From contig JARHVA010005488.1 in NCBI GenBank assembly GCA_037957365.1, forward strand, positions 900,001-964,000: a stretch of 64,000 nt of DNA, written 5' to 3'. Below, one piece after another: positions 11,659 to 24,879 of this stretch. The notes below the pieces were generated by a model. It searched no databases. It saw nothing but the letters and a program-made list of their open reading frames with translations, and had not been told where the DNA came from. Each line of letters opens with the position of its first letter. Positions within the stretch are counted from its first letter, which is position 1. The position numbers and the translations under genes were made by a program. This DNA comes from Torreya grandis (taxonomy: Eukaryota; Streptophyta; Pinopsida; Cupressales; Taxaceae).

Positions 11659-13935
11659 ATGTATAATCAACCATATTTTGATCAGTATGCTTATTCTTTA
11701 CCTCAACATCACACTTATCAAGCCAATAATGTTTATGTTCCCCCCAACTGGCCCTCAAATAACTTATCAGCCCTATCATGGCATTTTCCCTCCTTTCATA
11801 CCTATATATTTCTAAGGTTAACCTCATTTGCATTCAAATCAATCTTATAATTCCCCTTGTCAAGGCCAAGCTTATCTTATTACATCCTTACCAGGAATCA
11901 AGCAAGTATTATCAATTTATATTGAGTTGATAAGGGAGATTGGTAGGGGTTTGGAGTTTTCTCTAGTCATCCCTATACATTTTCTACAAGAGGTAAGGAG
12001 TGTTCTTTAGTTGGTCGAGGATAGATGGTTAGTTTGTGAGGGTGAACAATGGGCATCTTGTAGGAATGAAGGCATCATAGTGATAAAAAGCATGATCTAA
12101 AACACAAATAATGTGTTGATATATTATAAAGAGTATCATACTCATTTGGATCAGTCTTATGTGTCCTCTCCCCTCTAAGAACCTCAAATTTAACCTTCAA
12201 GAGTTCATGATTAGCCCCCTAGTCAACCTTGTTAAATTCCATCCTTGTCAAAACTCATAGAGGCAATACTAGACCAAGGGAAAATAATCATGAAAATTAA
12301 TGAGGGTATTAATCTTGGATAAGAATTCCCTGTTCATGCCATGGAGGGGATAATAATATTCTTACAAGAGTTTTGTAACATGTGGGCATCCATTGAGAAA
12401 GCTGACTATCCACAAGCTAAGAAGCAAGAATTGAAAGGGTGGGTATTATCCATTGAAAAATTGTTTGAGTAGTGGGAGAAAGAGTTTGTCAAACCTAATC
12501 CAATAATTTTTCCCTCTCCTATCCCTACACCTATTCCCACTCAAGAACATGAAGCCATTCCATCATGGATCTTATCCAAAACATTCAACCTTGGCTATGT
12601 CATGCCCTCACTTGTGAGACCATCCTCTCCTATAACCATTAAAAGGAAGAAAAAGTGTTTATTTGATAATCATTTCCATCATGGAAATCAGTTTAGAAGG
12701 TCATAAAGAAGAAGGAGGAGGCGTTGGTTGTGAATGTCCAAGCACTAGTTCAAGAGCCACCAAATAAGCCATTCAAAGTTCCTAACTAGAAGGATATTCT
12801 CCTAAGTTGTAATCAAGGTTAAATTATTCACCCTCCTACCATTTCCCTCTTGGATAAAGAACCTATTCTACAAAGGATAGAGGAGGAGCTTGTAGTCATA
12901 AGTGAACCTGATGAGGAGAGCATGATAGGTAGCCCATTTGAGAGGGAAGAGCATGTTTCAACTTTAAAATTGCACAAGCTTGATGAGAAGAAAGAGGATA
13001 GCCTTCATGAACCTATTATGGAATTCAAGGGTAGCTCAAGTGACTTAAAATATCAATGGAAGCATTTATACTTAGATTTCTTGAGTGAAATGGAGTAACT
13101 TAATGTTTCAAACCTACCTGAAGAAGACAATCTTCAAGATAAATAAGGAGTAAACCTTGAATGTACTACTGAAAGTCCATTCTACATAGATCAAGAAGAG
13201 GACCAAAACCAAGTGCCTACGGTTGGTCCATTTTAATATGAAGTGTTATTTGAGGATATATATCCCTTTTATGTTGGATAAATATGAAAGTAGGTTAGAG
13301 TTTGAGTAAGACATGTGTGATATTTTAGACCTTAGATGGTAAAATCAACCCTCATTTGTAGTTGAAGATCAAGATGAAATATTGAGTGAGGTTGATGAAG
13401 GAGACATCTCAAGTTCTCGGGTGATACAATTTGAGGAGCATACCATGAAGAGCCTAAAGAGTTATGGTAATGGTTCAATGTCATGACCAAGGAGTTTGAA
13501 GAGACTAAGAGACATGTCCTTCTTCTAAGAACCTATGATCATGCTACTCTAAGAATTATCAATCCTAATTTTCACAAGGATGAAGTAGAAGAACATGGTC
13601 TTTTTGAGCCAATAAGTAAACCAAGTGCAATTGATCCCAAGAGCCAAAATTAAGTCTTCATGCAAGGTTTTCTCAAGAGTGATGAGCAACATCAAGCAAG
13701 TAATCCTACATTACAACATGAACCAATCTTGGAAGACTTGGATGAGTATGTCTCCATTAGAGACATGTTTGTTCCATTTCATCCATTAGAGAGAACATAA
13801 AAAGGATTGGCCATCAAGATACTTGGTTCACCAATTATGGTACCTCTAAACTAAGGTATTTTTCATCTTGGTTTGTTGCAAGTGAATGATACTCAAAGTT
13901 TTCCATTTAACCCAGGAAGGAGGTGCTTTTAAATC
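11659..13935 (+). pseudogene. LARD-1 internal ORF, acidic protein of unknown function
   Basis: Open stretches separated by stops run through most of the interior. An N-terminal part is rich in Tyr, Gln and Pro (MYNQPYFDQYAYSLPQHH). A middle part near 12340-12540 includes ELKGWVLSIEKLFE and WEKEFVKPNP. An acidic part at 12850-13230 includes EPDEESMIGSPFEREE. A C-terminal part near 13730-13800 reads LEDLDEYVSIRDMFVPFHPL. No gag zinc knuckle, protease, RT or integrase motif is present. LARD-2 carries a worn counterpart in the same order, so the ORF was probably maintained for some time. It may be a Gag-like packaging protein or something unrelated; no function is assigned. Confidence 0.5.
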
Positions 13936-14262
13936 ACTATAAAATATTTTATATATTAGAGTAGATATCATGCTTTTCTCTAAGTTCCTATGTGCACATT
14001 TGTTTAGTAGGTTAGTTTCCCTTTCTTTGTTTAGGTTAATTTCCTTTCCTATTATGTGTTTCCTTTTCCAAAGTACCTTGAGAACTTTGTTGTTTTTTTC
14101 TGGTCCTTACTATTTCAAGAGTAAGTCTTCTATAAAATGGGTAGCCTTGTATCATTTTCAAATTAGCTGAGAGCAAAGACTTCTGACTCCATGCCCAATG
14201 GATCAAACAAGGCAACTAGTCTATTATATAACAAGTATTCAAACCTAGGATGTTACTAAAAA

Positions 14263-16920
14263 ATTTGGCCAATTTCGGCCCATATACAAAGATTCTACCT
14301 ATATGGATCATCTAAGTAGTCTTTTAGATGGAATGAGTGGTCTAAATATCACATACAACTTATAAAGATTTTAAAACACTTAAGTAAATTTAAAGTGTAT
14401 TTTGTCAAAAATTTAGAAAGTAGGTTCTCATGGTGATCATGACCTTCATGGACATAAAGTAGGTTTCATAGGTCTCAAAACTCATTTTGAGCCTTGAAAT
14501 TTCTTGTATAATCATAGAAGAGCTAGACCATCGTCATCATGTCATGCAAAAACAAATAGGTCAATATAATTGTACATTTAATATATACACTTAGAAATCC
14601 TCTCAGGCCAAAAGAGCTCATGGGCATGATGATTTTTAATTCCAAGATCATGATACACAAATTTCATATCTTGATTTCTTTTCTATCTTAAGATATAAAT
14701 CTTCAAATTTAGACTTACAAAGTAAGACGTGTGGGGACATCCAGTTAAAGTTGTGGGAAATAGTTGTTTGAATTCAAATATTCCAAGGTTGAATGTGTGG
14801 CTAATAAGTGTCCAAATATTAGAAGCTATTAAATCCAATGGTGATAGGGTGATCAACGATGTTAGTGGCCCCCAAAATATCCAATGGTGTGCATTTGATC
14901 ATGCATATAAGATCAATGATGAGAATAAAGTTAAAAAGTTAGCATAAATACATAGCTAATAAGTGTCAAGATCTCAGGTGCTCTAATGAAGATCTAACAA
15001 GGCACATCAACTGGCAAAGCTAGTGGTTCTAAGTAGATTGATGGTGTGTAATCCATTGTACAAAGTAGATCTAATGAGGAGCAATGGGTCAAAAGGTCAA
15101 TAGATCCTAAGAGTAAATATGTGGGTGCCAAGTGTCTCAACCACGTTAATTTGGAAAAATATATATGGCTCACATTCATTCATATAAAATCATATCAATA
15201 GTGAGAGAGAGGTCAAAGAACTAGTGTATCTTGGGGATAAATGTGAGGCTGTCACATGGTACAAGCATGTAAATAGATAGGGATAATAGAAAGATCCTAA
15301 GAATGAATGAGGATCTGATAGATGACACAGTTTGAGAAGTCTAAATTGAGATTGATGGTCAATATTAAAATTTGAAGACATGAGACTTTGAGTAGAGGTC
15401 GAACATGTGACCTAGGGTCAAACCAAATCAATGTTTTAAAAGCCATATGTCACCATTAGAGCTTACTTGAGCATCTATTTAACATGGCACATAACCATAT
15501 AGTCAGGATGGTTATGATGAAGTTTCATTTCCATTAAATCATAGTCTTGATCTTTGGTTCAAAGATGTAGAACTTACGAGGCCCATTTTCTATAGTTACA
15601 CAATTATTTCATGATTGTGATAATTTATCTTTAAAAGAAGATGTATGTAGATAATGATTCCTCAGCTTCCATAAGGTTCAAAGGTAGAATAGGTCTGTTT
15701 AGACCTAATATAGTTCAAGATAGGACTATACAACCTATAGGTTTTCATCGATATTATAGTTATATGAAAACTAATAAAGGATATTAGTTTTCAATATATA
15801 GTAAGACCTATGCTCATATTTGAGTAGGAGAATATATGTGATTAATGAAATGAGTGTCTCATCCTTCTACATGGCTATATCCTTGATAAAGTAGGTACTT
15901 ACCACCACTCAAAGTAGACATGGCATGGCTCTATCAAGATCAAAGATATGAAGATTTTATCTTCACAAGCAAGTCAAGTGGGAGATGGCATAGAATATGA
16001 AATCAAAGGGATTTGGGGGTTGGAGAATATACTAGATCATTTAAATTTTATTCATATCTTAAGTATCTTTCTTCCTTGAAAGGATCATGACTCATCATCT
16101 ACAAAATAGACTCTTATCTTCTAGTGCATTTCTCAATCAATGAGAGGTCTTTGAAGACTAATTGGAGTAAATGAAGGTTATCTTATTGATGAATGATTAA
16201 TCCTAATTTGATAAAAATATGGTGGAACATTTATTAAAATTGGAAGCTCATTGATTTTTCTTGGTTAACGTGTTCCCTCTTCTCTTTTATATCATTCTTT
16301 ATATTACCCATTATTTCTCATTTTTAGGAGTGTCAAAGGACTCTCTGAGATATTGAAAAATATGCTCATCTTGATTAGGCTAAACCCTATAAATCATTTG
16401 TAAAAAATAACTCTTGATGTAATAATATACTTTCTTCACTTATCTTTTACCTTGGATTTGTGTTAAGTGAGTTATGCATGATGGCATTGTGTGAAGGAGA
16501 ATCTTCCTCATCCATTGTCCTCATTTTTAACCTCTTTTAGGGTATTTTTAAGCTACTACAGGTCTATAATAGTGTTTTGATTAAACCTAGTCCATGAAAC
16601 ACTTATGTAATCAGTTGGTATATGAGGTTATGTGAGCTAGCATTATCTTCTAAAGATCTAGTGTGGGTTCAAGCTTATGGGAGTCTCCCATTTTTATTTG
16701 GTGCATCACCTTTTAGCTTGATTAGGATCCATTTTACCCCTTTATAAATTTTTTCCCTATTCAAACATTAGTTTAGGTGATTCATCATAAGGAATCCAAC
16801 CTTCTTCAGAGGTTTATCCCCATCATAAGTTACCCATAGCCTAGGGTTGTCCCAATATTATGGCTTAGTTAGAGGGAGCCTGAATAACTCTCTCCAAAGG
16901 TGTAGATTAATGCCATAATA
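14263..16920 (+). repeat. LARD-1 3' LTR
   Basis: Direct repeat of 8819-11487. It ends TGCCATAATA immediately before the flank GTAAT. No convincing polypurine tract precedes it; the preceding internal sequence around 14190-14215 (CATGCCCAATGGATCAAACA) is conserved in LARD-2 near 22617-22637. Confidence 0.8.
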
Positions 16921-16925
16921 GTAAT

Positions 16926-18861
16926 ATTAGGGACATGTTACATAACATATGTAGTTTGAAATTTGTATAGAAATGGTACCAATGCATGAAATTATACCAA
17001 AACTATGAATCTGAATCATATAAATGTCTTTTGGATAATTCATATAATTGTGTAAGTGTGGAAGACATGCTTCCAAATCATGCCCCCACTATATATGGAG
17101 AAATTTTAAAACTAATATACGACCAATGTGGAGGATATGTTTCCAAAACATTCCCCCACTATAATCTGGAGATGTTTTTTTTTTATTGAATAGGTGTGGA
17201 TAACATGCTTACAAAACATGCCCCACTAAATCTAGGAATTACGAATGTGTGGAATCCATGCCCATATGTCATGCCCTCACTATTCTAAAAACTAATATAA
17301 GTACCATATACTAAATGAGTATGTATAACATGCTTCTAAAGTTTGCCCCTACTAAATCTAGAAATTATTCCATGTGGAGAACATGCCTCTTTGACATGCC
17401 CCCACTAATATTCCATTCCCCCTTTGAGGTGAGGGAAAGATAGGAAATGGTAGTTACCTCACCTCAAAATGATAAGACAACTACATAATCTATGAATATA
17501 ACTATATAGAATATAGAATGAACATATCTAGGTAAATATAACATTAAATCACATAGAATTAATGTGATCTCATGTGGGTCTAAGATTCATGATAAATATC
17601 ATGGTAATGTCTAGATAACAATAGTACAAACTCAACAAGAAAAAAAACATGTGCATAAGAGCACTCAAAATCAAATCAGAAGGTAATGGTCCAAGGAGAT
17701 CAAAAATAAGGGGCATGTTCAAATTCCACATAATTAAAGGGACATGAGTTAGAAAAATGTCCATAAAGGCAAGGATAACATATTTAAATGTTCATACAAA
17801 CAACCATGACATATATAAATGTCAAAAAAAAACATACATAGGCATAGGGACCATAAGCAAAGGAACATATTCAAATGCTCAAATAAGGAATAAAATAACA
17901 AGGAAAGGCACTAAGTAAATTGCATAAATTAAAACATAATCAACTGGCATAAACATGTCATAGCAGCTCATGGATCAAATGTATTATGAAAATATGTCAT
18001 GTGTATAGCATATCAAGTATCCTATGTAAGATATAATCATGGATAATGGAATGTGTAAGTACATATGTAAGCTCAAATATGATAATGTATATTTATCATC
18101 AAATCATATAACCTATGTGTATTAAGATCAAATAAGTGGATTCCCCTAATGTCCATGTGACATGAGTATAGGGAAATCCCAACATCCTAAATAGGAATAG
18201 ATCATGTATTTGTGTATGCATGTTCACACTCAGGTATAAGTGTGACACATATGTGTGTACATAGGAGTAAATGAGTATGCCATCCATTAACATGGAACTA
18301 ACACATTGATTCCAAAGAGCCAATAGAATATGTAGGTGCCAAAAGTGTTTTTGGATTTTTGAATTATTTTGATTTTTTGGGTATTTTTAGAAACTTTGAC
18401 ATAGGTTTAATCAAGTAGGTCCTCATCATATAAAGGTGTATTTACACCTATAAAGTATTTTAAGATTTATTTATATTGGTTAATTTCCAACACTTAAATG
18501 TTTATATGTAATGGTTTACCTAAATCCAATGGTGTAGGCAAATAATCATTTCCATCATGTTGTATGCAAATCTCTATACCCATATTATGAAATTTTACAG
18601 ACATATTATCTAGGTTAGCATTCCACTCAACTAGCCAATTTTGTCTAAACTTTGGTTTTAAATGTGGTTCATGTGTTGATATACATATAGTTAAAGGTTT
18701 GACATGTGGGCCATAAGTAATGGGTAACTAAATTTATCCTTGATATTTGGGACCCAACAAAGAATATATTAGTTCATTTGTAGTATGCACCAATTGTGAA
18801 ATAAAATTAGACTTGTAAGTTGTGTGTCTCTTATTTATATAAAACTCGATATGGTGGCAAT
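16926..18861. repeat. Family L3, copy A, second part
   Basis: From the GGTACCAATGCATG near 16976 onward the sequence aligns with copy B from about 62880 to the window edge (for example GACATGAGTA near 18160 and near 63922). Together with 4771-8818 it makes an LTR-like unit of at least about 4 kb when the insertions are removed. The right end was not found: LARD-2 starts at 18867. No coding sequence is seen in 18350-18861. Confidence 0.55.
17050..17415. repeat. Degenerate minisatellite, ~6 units of GACATG...TGCCCCCACTA
   Basis: Units of about 60-75 bp share the frame GTGTGGA.AACATGC followed about 20 bases later by CATGCCCCCACTA. About six are visible here. The corresponding part of copy B (62960-63190) has about four, so unit number differs between copies of the same family. 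Confidence 0.7.
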
Positions 18862-18866
18862 ATACC

Positions 18867-20925
18867 TATTGGCCATTTTAGGCTGACATAGGAGATTCTT
18901 GAATAGTTTGATGAAGCAGGTGGAAAAGCCAAAGTGGACATTTTCATGCTACTAGATCTCACACATGTGGTAGAATCAAGGAGAATCAATAATATGGGTT
19001 TGTTCATTCTAGATCCTAGTTCATATATTCCAAATTTTAGCTCACACACTATAGCACAATGAAATATATGCATGGGCAAATTTGGATCCTAATATAGAAT
19101 TTGCTAAGTTTCCATACTTAGCTATTTTAGGCCAGACAGTCATCAAGATGTCACGTAGGATCACATGAAACTATTCAACTTCAAAATTTTATAGATGCAT
19201 TTTGAAAGCTCAAATGGATAGCAAATCAAAAGGTTTTGTTCCTTTCAACATTAGGTCCATTCTTTACAAATTTGGTACCTTCTTGATCTTCACACTTCAA
19301 GTTATAAAATTTTAAGTTGGTCAAAAAATGCAAAAAAATTAAGTGTACATCATTTTTAAAACCCATAAAGTGACCATTTTGATCCAAATCATTGGTGGGA
19401 ACCTAAGGAGGAGCATGCAAATGACAAGTGTCAAGCACACATGAGCCTAGAGTAGGTCAAATGGTTAAAATCAGGGTAGTGGGTCCCAAAAGATCTATGG
19501 TCTACATTTAATCAGGCCTTAAGATCTAATGGAGTGAAATAGAGTCAAAGGATCAATGATCTAGGTTGACTACCTATAGCTAATAACAAATATATGAGTT
19601 AGGATATCTTGATAAAAGTAGGTAAAGCATGAACAAACCTAACTTGGTAGGTAAATAAAATAAATTTAACTCGAGTCCAACCTAAGTTATCAAAAGGAAT
19701 AAAGGAAAGAAGCTCAATGCAAGCTCATTTAAGACCTAGAAATGAACAAAGTTTCATCTATATGTAAAACTATAGGAAAACCAATATCCTTAGATTTGTT
19801 TTTGCCTATAGTTATCTTGGTCTAGGATCTAAGGCATAAGAGTAGATATGTGATTAGTGAGGAGACCATCCTAAGTCAATCCCTTGACAAAATGTCATTA
19901 AAAGTAGGCATGACATGTCCCTGGTAGATAGAAATATCTTATCCTTTTTTATAAGATCTAGTGGAAGATCAACAGATCTAAACTTGGAGTTTTGGAAAGT
20001 AGTTGGAGCATTTAATTTCAACTGGATCATGACTTGCCACTTTTGGTAAACTATTGTCTTCTAGTATATCCTTCTCAAAATAAAATGATTTGGAGGCTTC
20101 TAAGTAAATCATAAATATCTTAATCATAATTACCTATTTTGATTAGACCAAAAGCTTGGTGAAACATCTCTTGGAGCTAACAACTCATTTATTATCATGA
20201 ACAATGTGCTTCTCCTTTTCTCCCTCTCTCCTCTTCCCCTTCTCTTGTATTAACCCTTTCTTTTAATTTTTGGGGATATCTCTCTAGGACCTCAGCTTTT
20301 AGAATTTATTTTATCTTTCTGAGAAATGGGAAATTCTTTGAGATGCTACAAAGTATACTTAGATTAATTAGGCTTGACCCTATCAAGAATTTGTAAGAAT
20401 TACCTCTTAATTTAATAGGAATTTCTTTGCCTATCTTTTGCCTTGAATATTTGTTTGACAAGTTATGGATTGTGGCATTGTGTGGAGGAGAATCTTCCTC
20501 ATTTATGATCCTTCTTTATATCTTTGTTTAAGTAATTTTTTATTTTGTTTGCAGGTCTTGGTTAGTTTTCTATTTTGAACATCTCTTATGAAATACTTAT
20601 GCAATTTATCTTGATCTTAGGGTTATGTAAGCTAGTATTATCCTTTGTTGATCTAGTGTGGATTCAAGCTTATGGGAGTTTCACTTTTAAATTTGGCATA
20701 TCGTGTGTTTAACTTTTTTAGGATCCCTCTCTATTTATAACCATTTTCTCATGAAACATTAGGTTTAATTTTAGTCTTATGTGAGCATCAAAGAGGAATA
20801 CATCTTAGTTCGAAGGTTCAACCCTAACATAAGTGACCCACAACCTAGGATTGTCTCAATTTTACGAGCTCAATTGGAGAGAGCTTGAAGAATCCTCTCC
20901 AAGGGTATGAATTGAGCCCATAATA
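18867..20925 (+). repeat. LARD-2 5' LTR
   Basis: Aligns with 22696-24757 from end to end, for example CATTTTCATGCTACTAGATC near 18940 and 22770. The first two bases are TA where the right copy keeps TG. It ends CCCATAATA. A pyrimidine-rich tract and TATTAACCC near 20225-20260 match the supposed promoter zone of LARD-1. Confidence 0.85.
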
Positions 20926-20929
20926 GTTT

Positions 20930-20948
20930 CCAGCATGCCTAATAGGAC
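20930..20948 (+). other. LARD-2 primer-binding site
   Basis: CCAGCATGCCTAATAGGAC lies just inside the 5' LTR and resembles the PBS of LARD-1 and of the Tat element, with the leading TGG decayed. Confidence 0.5.
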
Positions 20949-21115
20949 TAAGGTCTAAAGCAGGTGAATATTTTTGGTGTTCTCTTCATCCAAAAAACCT
21001 TTGGAGGCACATCCACAAACATTAATGGCAAATCTATGCTTTTAACTAGTTACATTCGTCCAGGTAGGCCTTCAAGAAAATTTGATCCACATCTAATCTC
21101 TTTTTATGAGTCTTT

Positions 21116-22360
21116 ATGACTAGATTTAGGGTAGAATTCTACCCTCATCTGGTTGGTGAGCCTCATCACAACCAAATGGAGCCTACTAGCCATCTAATCA
21201 TCCCTATCAGCTCCATAATGAGAATCTGTATCCTTCATACTAACCTACTTATCCCTTTAAGCCAACCTTCTACTATCACATCCTTGTTGGCACTTAAGCC
21301 AAATATGCTAATATCAGAAGAGGTGATGGTAAAATGGGACAGAGAGCTTGATGTGATCCCTTATTATCTCATAAAGAGGATGAGGAAGTTAGTTAAAAGG
21401 TTGATAAATAAGTGGATGGTAGTTGGAGAAGAAGTTTGATATGGTGCTATAAATGATGATTTATATGAGATGAAGAACTTGATCTAGTAGTGGATAGATA
21501 TATTAGTAAAATTGGAAGGGTAGGAGAAATAGTTCAAGAAACCTCAACCTAGCATCCCACCCTCCCTTTAAAAAGAGTTTATTTTAAAAGAAAATGAAGA
21601 GAAGAGAGAGAATTAGGAGGATTCATGCCAATAATTATACCATGATTCCATAGAGGAAATGAACTTGGTTGGCAATCATGTGACATCTCTATCACATGAA
21701 GGTGAAGTAGTCTTGACTAGCCAAACTAAAATATCAAAAGAAGACTTGCAAGTTCATAATTGTGGCCAAAGGATTATTATACTTGCTTCTAAAAAAAACT
21801 CCAATAGAATTATAGTTTCATAAGGACAAGCCTTCAAAAATAATTGTTTTCATAAGAGATGACATGTTTAAACTTTTCAAGCATGGTTATCAACTCCTCT
21901 CTTTAACTACAAACATCTCTCTACCTTTGGAGGCTGGAAGTGAGCTCAAATGGCCTCAAGAATTTGTAACATTAGACTCATCTCTCTTAGAGGTCAGCCT
22001 TGTAGATGTGTCAAAGGAGATAGAGAAAGTTGATCCAAGTGTTCATTATTAGTAGTTCATAAATGGAGGAGAATCAGAGTTGTTCTTATAAAGTACATAG
22101 GTCTAGGAGCATGATGATTGGGTTTGGGTCCATGATTCCAGCCAATGTACCTAAAATCAGTAATATAGGAGCTTATAGGGACCCCTACAACCCAAATTGG
22201 AGAAAGCCTTGAAGAAATGGACCAATACATCTATATTGAGACATGTTTGCCCTTTTTTATCCACTTAAAAGTATGCTAAAAGAATCATCAGCCAAGCATT
22301 CTAATTCACACATCATGAGCCCTTAAAGGCAAGGTGTTTTCTAGCCTAGTTCATCAAAAG
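21116..22360 (+). pseudogene. LARD-2 internal ORF remnant, counterpart of the LARD-1 ORF
   Basis: A 107-codon open stretch (21116-21439) and another of 62 codons (21864-22052) remain. Collinear similarity to LARD-1 is visible: ILVKLEG then EK and KKPQPSIPPS corresponds to LSIEKLFE then WEKEFVKPNPIIFPSP. Near 22215-22260, MDQYIYIETC then PF.IHL corresponds to LDEYVSIRDMFVPFHPL. Many stops are present. Function unknown. Confidence 0.45.
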
Positions 22361-22695
22361 TAAGTGATGCCAAATCCTTTACATTTGACCTACATTAGAA
22401 GTACTTGTAAATTATTAGGTTAGATTTCATGCTTTTCTCTAAGTTCCCTTATGCACATTTGTTTAGTAGGTTAGTTGTTTTTTCTTTCCTACATTTTCCT
22501 ACATGTATTTGCCTTGTTATTTTGATTTAGTCCTTATTTTTTTAAGATAAATTTATAGAAAGAGGCGGCCTTACATCTTCTTCATGAACAACCTAGTTAT
22601 AGAGAAGATCGACTCCATGCCTAATGGATCAAACAAGGCAAAATTAAATGGGTTCTCAAGCATAGCAGCCATGCTTCCCTAAGACTCACCAAAGA

Positions 22696-24757
22696 TGTTG
22701 GTCATTCTTTGTCCACATAGGAGATTCTTGCATAGTTCGATGAATCATGTGGAAAATCTAAAGTGGACATTTTCATGCTACTAGATCTCACACGTCCAGT
22801 AGAATCAAGGAAAATTAATAATATGGGCCTATTCATTTTGGAGTCTAGTTCATATACACCAAGTTTTAGCTCATGCACTATAGCATAATGAAATATATAC
22901 ATGGGAAAAGTTGGCTCCTAATGAAAAATTTGCTAAGTTTCCATACTTAGCCATTTTAGGCTAGACCATCATCAAGACATCACATAGGATCACATGAAAT
23001 CAGTCAACTTCAACATTAGACAAATACATGTAGAAGGCTTGAATAGCCAACAAATCAAAAAGTTTTGTTCCTTTTAACATTAGGTCCATTCTCTACAAAT
23101 TTTGTGCCTTCACAGTCTTCATGCTTCAAATTATAAAATTGCAAATTTGGTCAAAAAATGCTAGACATTTGTGCAAACATCATTTTAAAAATCCATAAAA
23201 TTATTGTTTGGATCCAAATCTTTGGTAGAAACCTAAGGAGGAGTGTATGACTAACAAGTGTCAAGCATGTGGGATCCTAGAGTAGGTCAAATGGTTAGTA
23301 CATCCCAGGAATTAATGAGAGATTAAGCTCAGGGTGGTGGGTCCCAAAATATATATGGTCTATGTTTAATTAGGCTTCAAGATCCAACATAGTAAAATAG
23401 AGTCAAAAGGTCAATGATCAGGGTCAACTACCTATATCCAATAACAAAGAGGTGAGTTAGGATATCTTGATCAAAATTAGTAAAGCATGATTGGATCTAA
23501 CTCAACAAACAAATAAATGAACCCAAACTCGAGTCCAACCCAAGTTGGTGGAAGGAGTAAAGTAAAGAAGCTCAATGCAGGCTTAGTTAAGCCTTGGCAT
23601 TAAACAAAGTGCCATCTATGTGTAAAACTATAGGAAAACCAATATCCTTATATTGGCTTTTGCCTATAGTTATCTTGGTCTAAGATCCAAGGTACAAGAG
23701 CAGATATGTGATTAGTGAGGAGACCATCCCAAGTAAGGCCCTCAACAAACCACCATTCAAAGCAGGAATGATGTGTCCCTAGTAGATATAAATATCTTAT
23801 CCTTTTTTATGAGATCTAGTGAAATATCAATAGATCATAGCTTGGGGATTTGGAAAGTAGTTGGAGCATTTACTTTTAGTTGGATCATGACTTGCCACTT
23901 TTGACAAACTCTTTTCTAGTGCAGCTTGCTCAAAATAGAATGATTCAAAGGCTTCTAAAAAAATCATAAATATATTGATCATAATGATCTATTCTAATTA
24001 TACCAAAATCCTGGTGAAACTTAGAGTTAATAGCTCATTGATTATCATGAACAACATGCTTCTCCATTTCTCCCTCTCTCCTCTTCCCCTTCTCCTATAT
24101 TAACCCTTTCTTTTCATTTTTAGGGATATATCTCAGGGACCTCAAATTTTAGACTTTCTTTTATCTTTCTGACAGATGAGACATTCCCTAAGATACTATA
24201 TACTCAGCTTAATTAGGCTTGACCCTATTAAGAATTAGCTCTTAATTCAATAGGACTTTCTTTGCCTATATTTTTCCTTGAATCTTTGTTTGATAAGTTG
24301 TGCATTGTGGCATTATGTGAAGGAGAATCTTCCTCGTTCATGGTCCTTTTTCTAAATTTGTTTAAGGAATTTTTAATGTTGTTTATAGGTCTAGGTTAAT
24401 GTTCTATTTTGAACCTCTCCTATGAAATACTTATGCAAATTAGCTTGATCTTAGGGTTGTGTAATCTAGTATTCTGCTTTGCTAATCTAGTGTGGGTTTG
24501 AGATTATGGGAGTATCTTTTGAATTTGGTGTATCACATGTTTAGAATTATTAGGATCCCTCTCTCTTTCTAACCCTTTTACCATGAAGCAATAGGCTTAG
24601 TTTTAGTCTTAGGTGAGCATCAAAGAGGAATTTGGCCTAATTTGGAGGTTCATCCTCAACATAGATGACCCACAACCTGGGATTTTCCCAATTTTATGAG
24701 CTTAATTAGAGAGAGCCTGAAGAACCCTCTCAAAAGGTGAAAATTGATCCAGTAATA
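22696..24757 (+). repeat. LARD-2 3' LTR
   Basis: Begins TGTTGGTC, the best-preserved LTR start of the LARD lineage in this window, and ends CAGTAATA directly before the flank ATACC. The internal sequence 22425-22480, upstream of it, is strongly conserved with LARD-1 at 13963-14020 (CTTTTCTCTAAGTTCC, GTTTAGTAGGTTAG). Confidence 0.85.
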
Positions 24758-24879
24758 ATACCCAATCAATATTAGTATAAATAATTAAATATTCATAATT
24801 TTTTTGTTTTGAGATGTATTTTCCTTTAAAAAATGAAGGATGTTTCCTTTTTCTTATTATGGACACATTACGTATGCAT

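Larger units (their letters stand above)
8819..16920 (+). mobile_element. LARD-1: non-autonomous long-LTR retrotransposon
   Basis: Two direct repeats of about 2.67 kb (8819-11487 and 14263-16920) flank a 2.8 kb middle without RT, RNase H or integrase. A PBS-like site follows the left LTR by 5 bases, which sets the plus orientation. Left flank ATAAT (8814-8818) and right flank GTAAT (16921-16925) form an imperfect 5-bp target duplication. The element lies inside L3 copy A: sequence on both sides continues the alignment with 61120-64000. Long LTRs with a short non-pol interior are the definition of a LARD. It must have used enzymes supplied in trans. Confidence 0.8.
18867..24757 (+). mobile_element. 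LARD-2: non-autonomous long-LTR retrotransposon
   Basis: Two direct repeats of about 2.06 kb (18867-20925, 22696-24757) enclose a 1.77 kb interior lacking pol. Perfect 5-bp target duplications ATACC lie at 18862-18866 and 24758-24762. A PBS-like site follows the left LTR by four bases, giving plus orientation. LTR ends are related to LARD-1 (starts T-G/A-TTGG.C, ends AATA) and blocks inside the LTRs are recognisably similar, so the two are subfamilies of one lineage. Like LARD-1 it must have been mobilised in trans. Confidence 0.85.
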
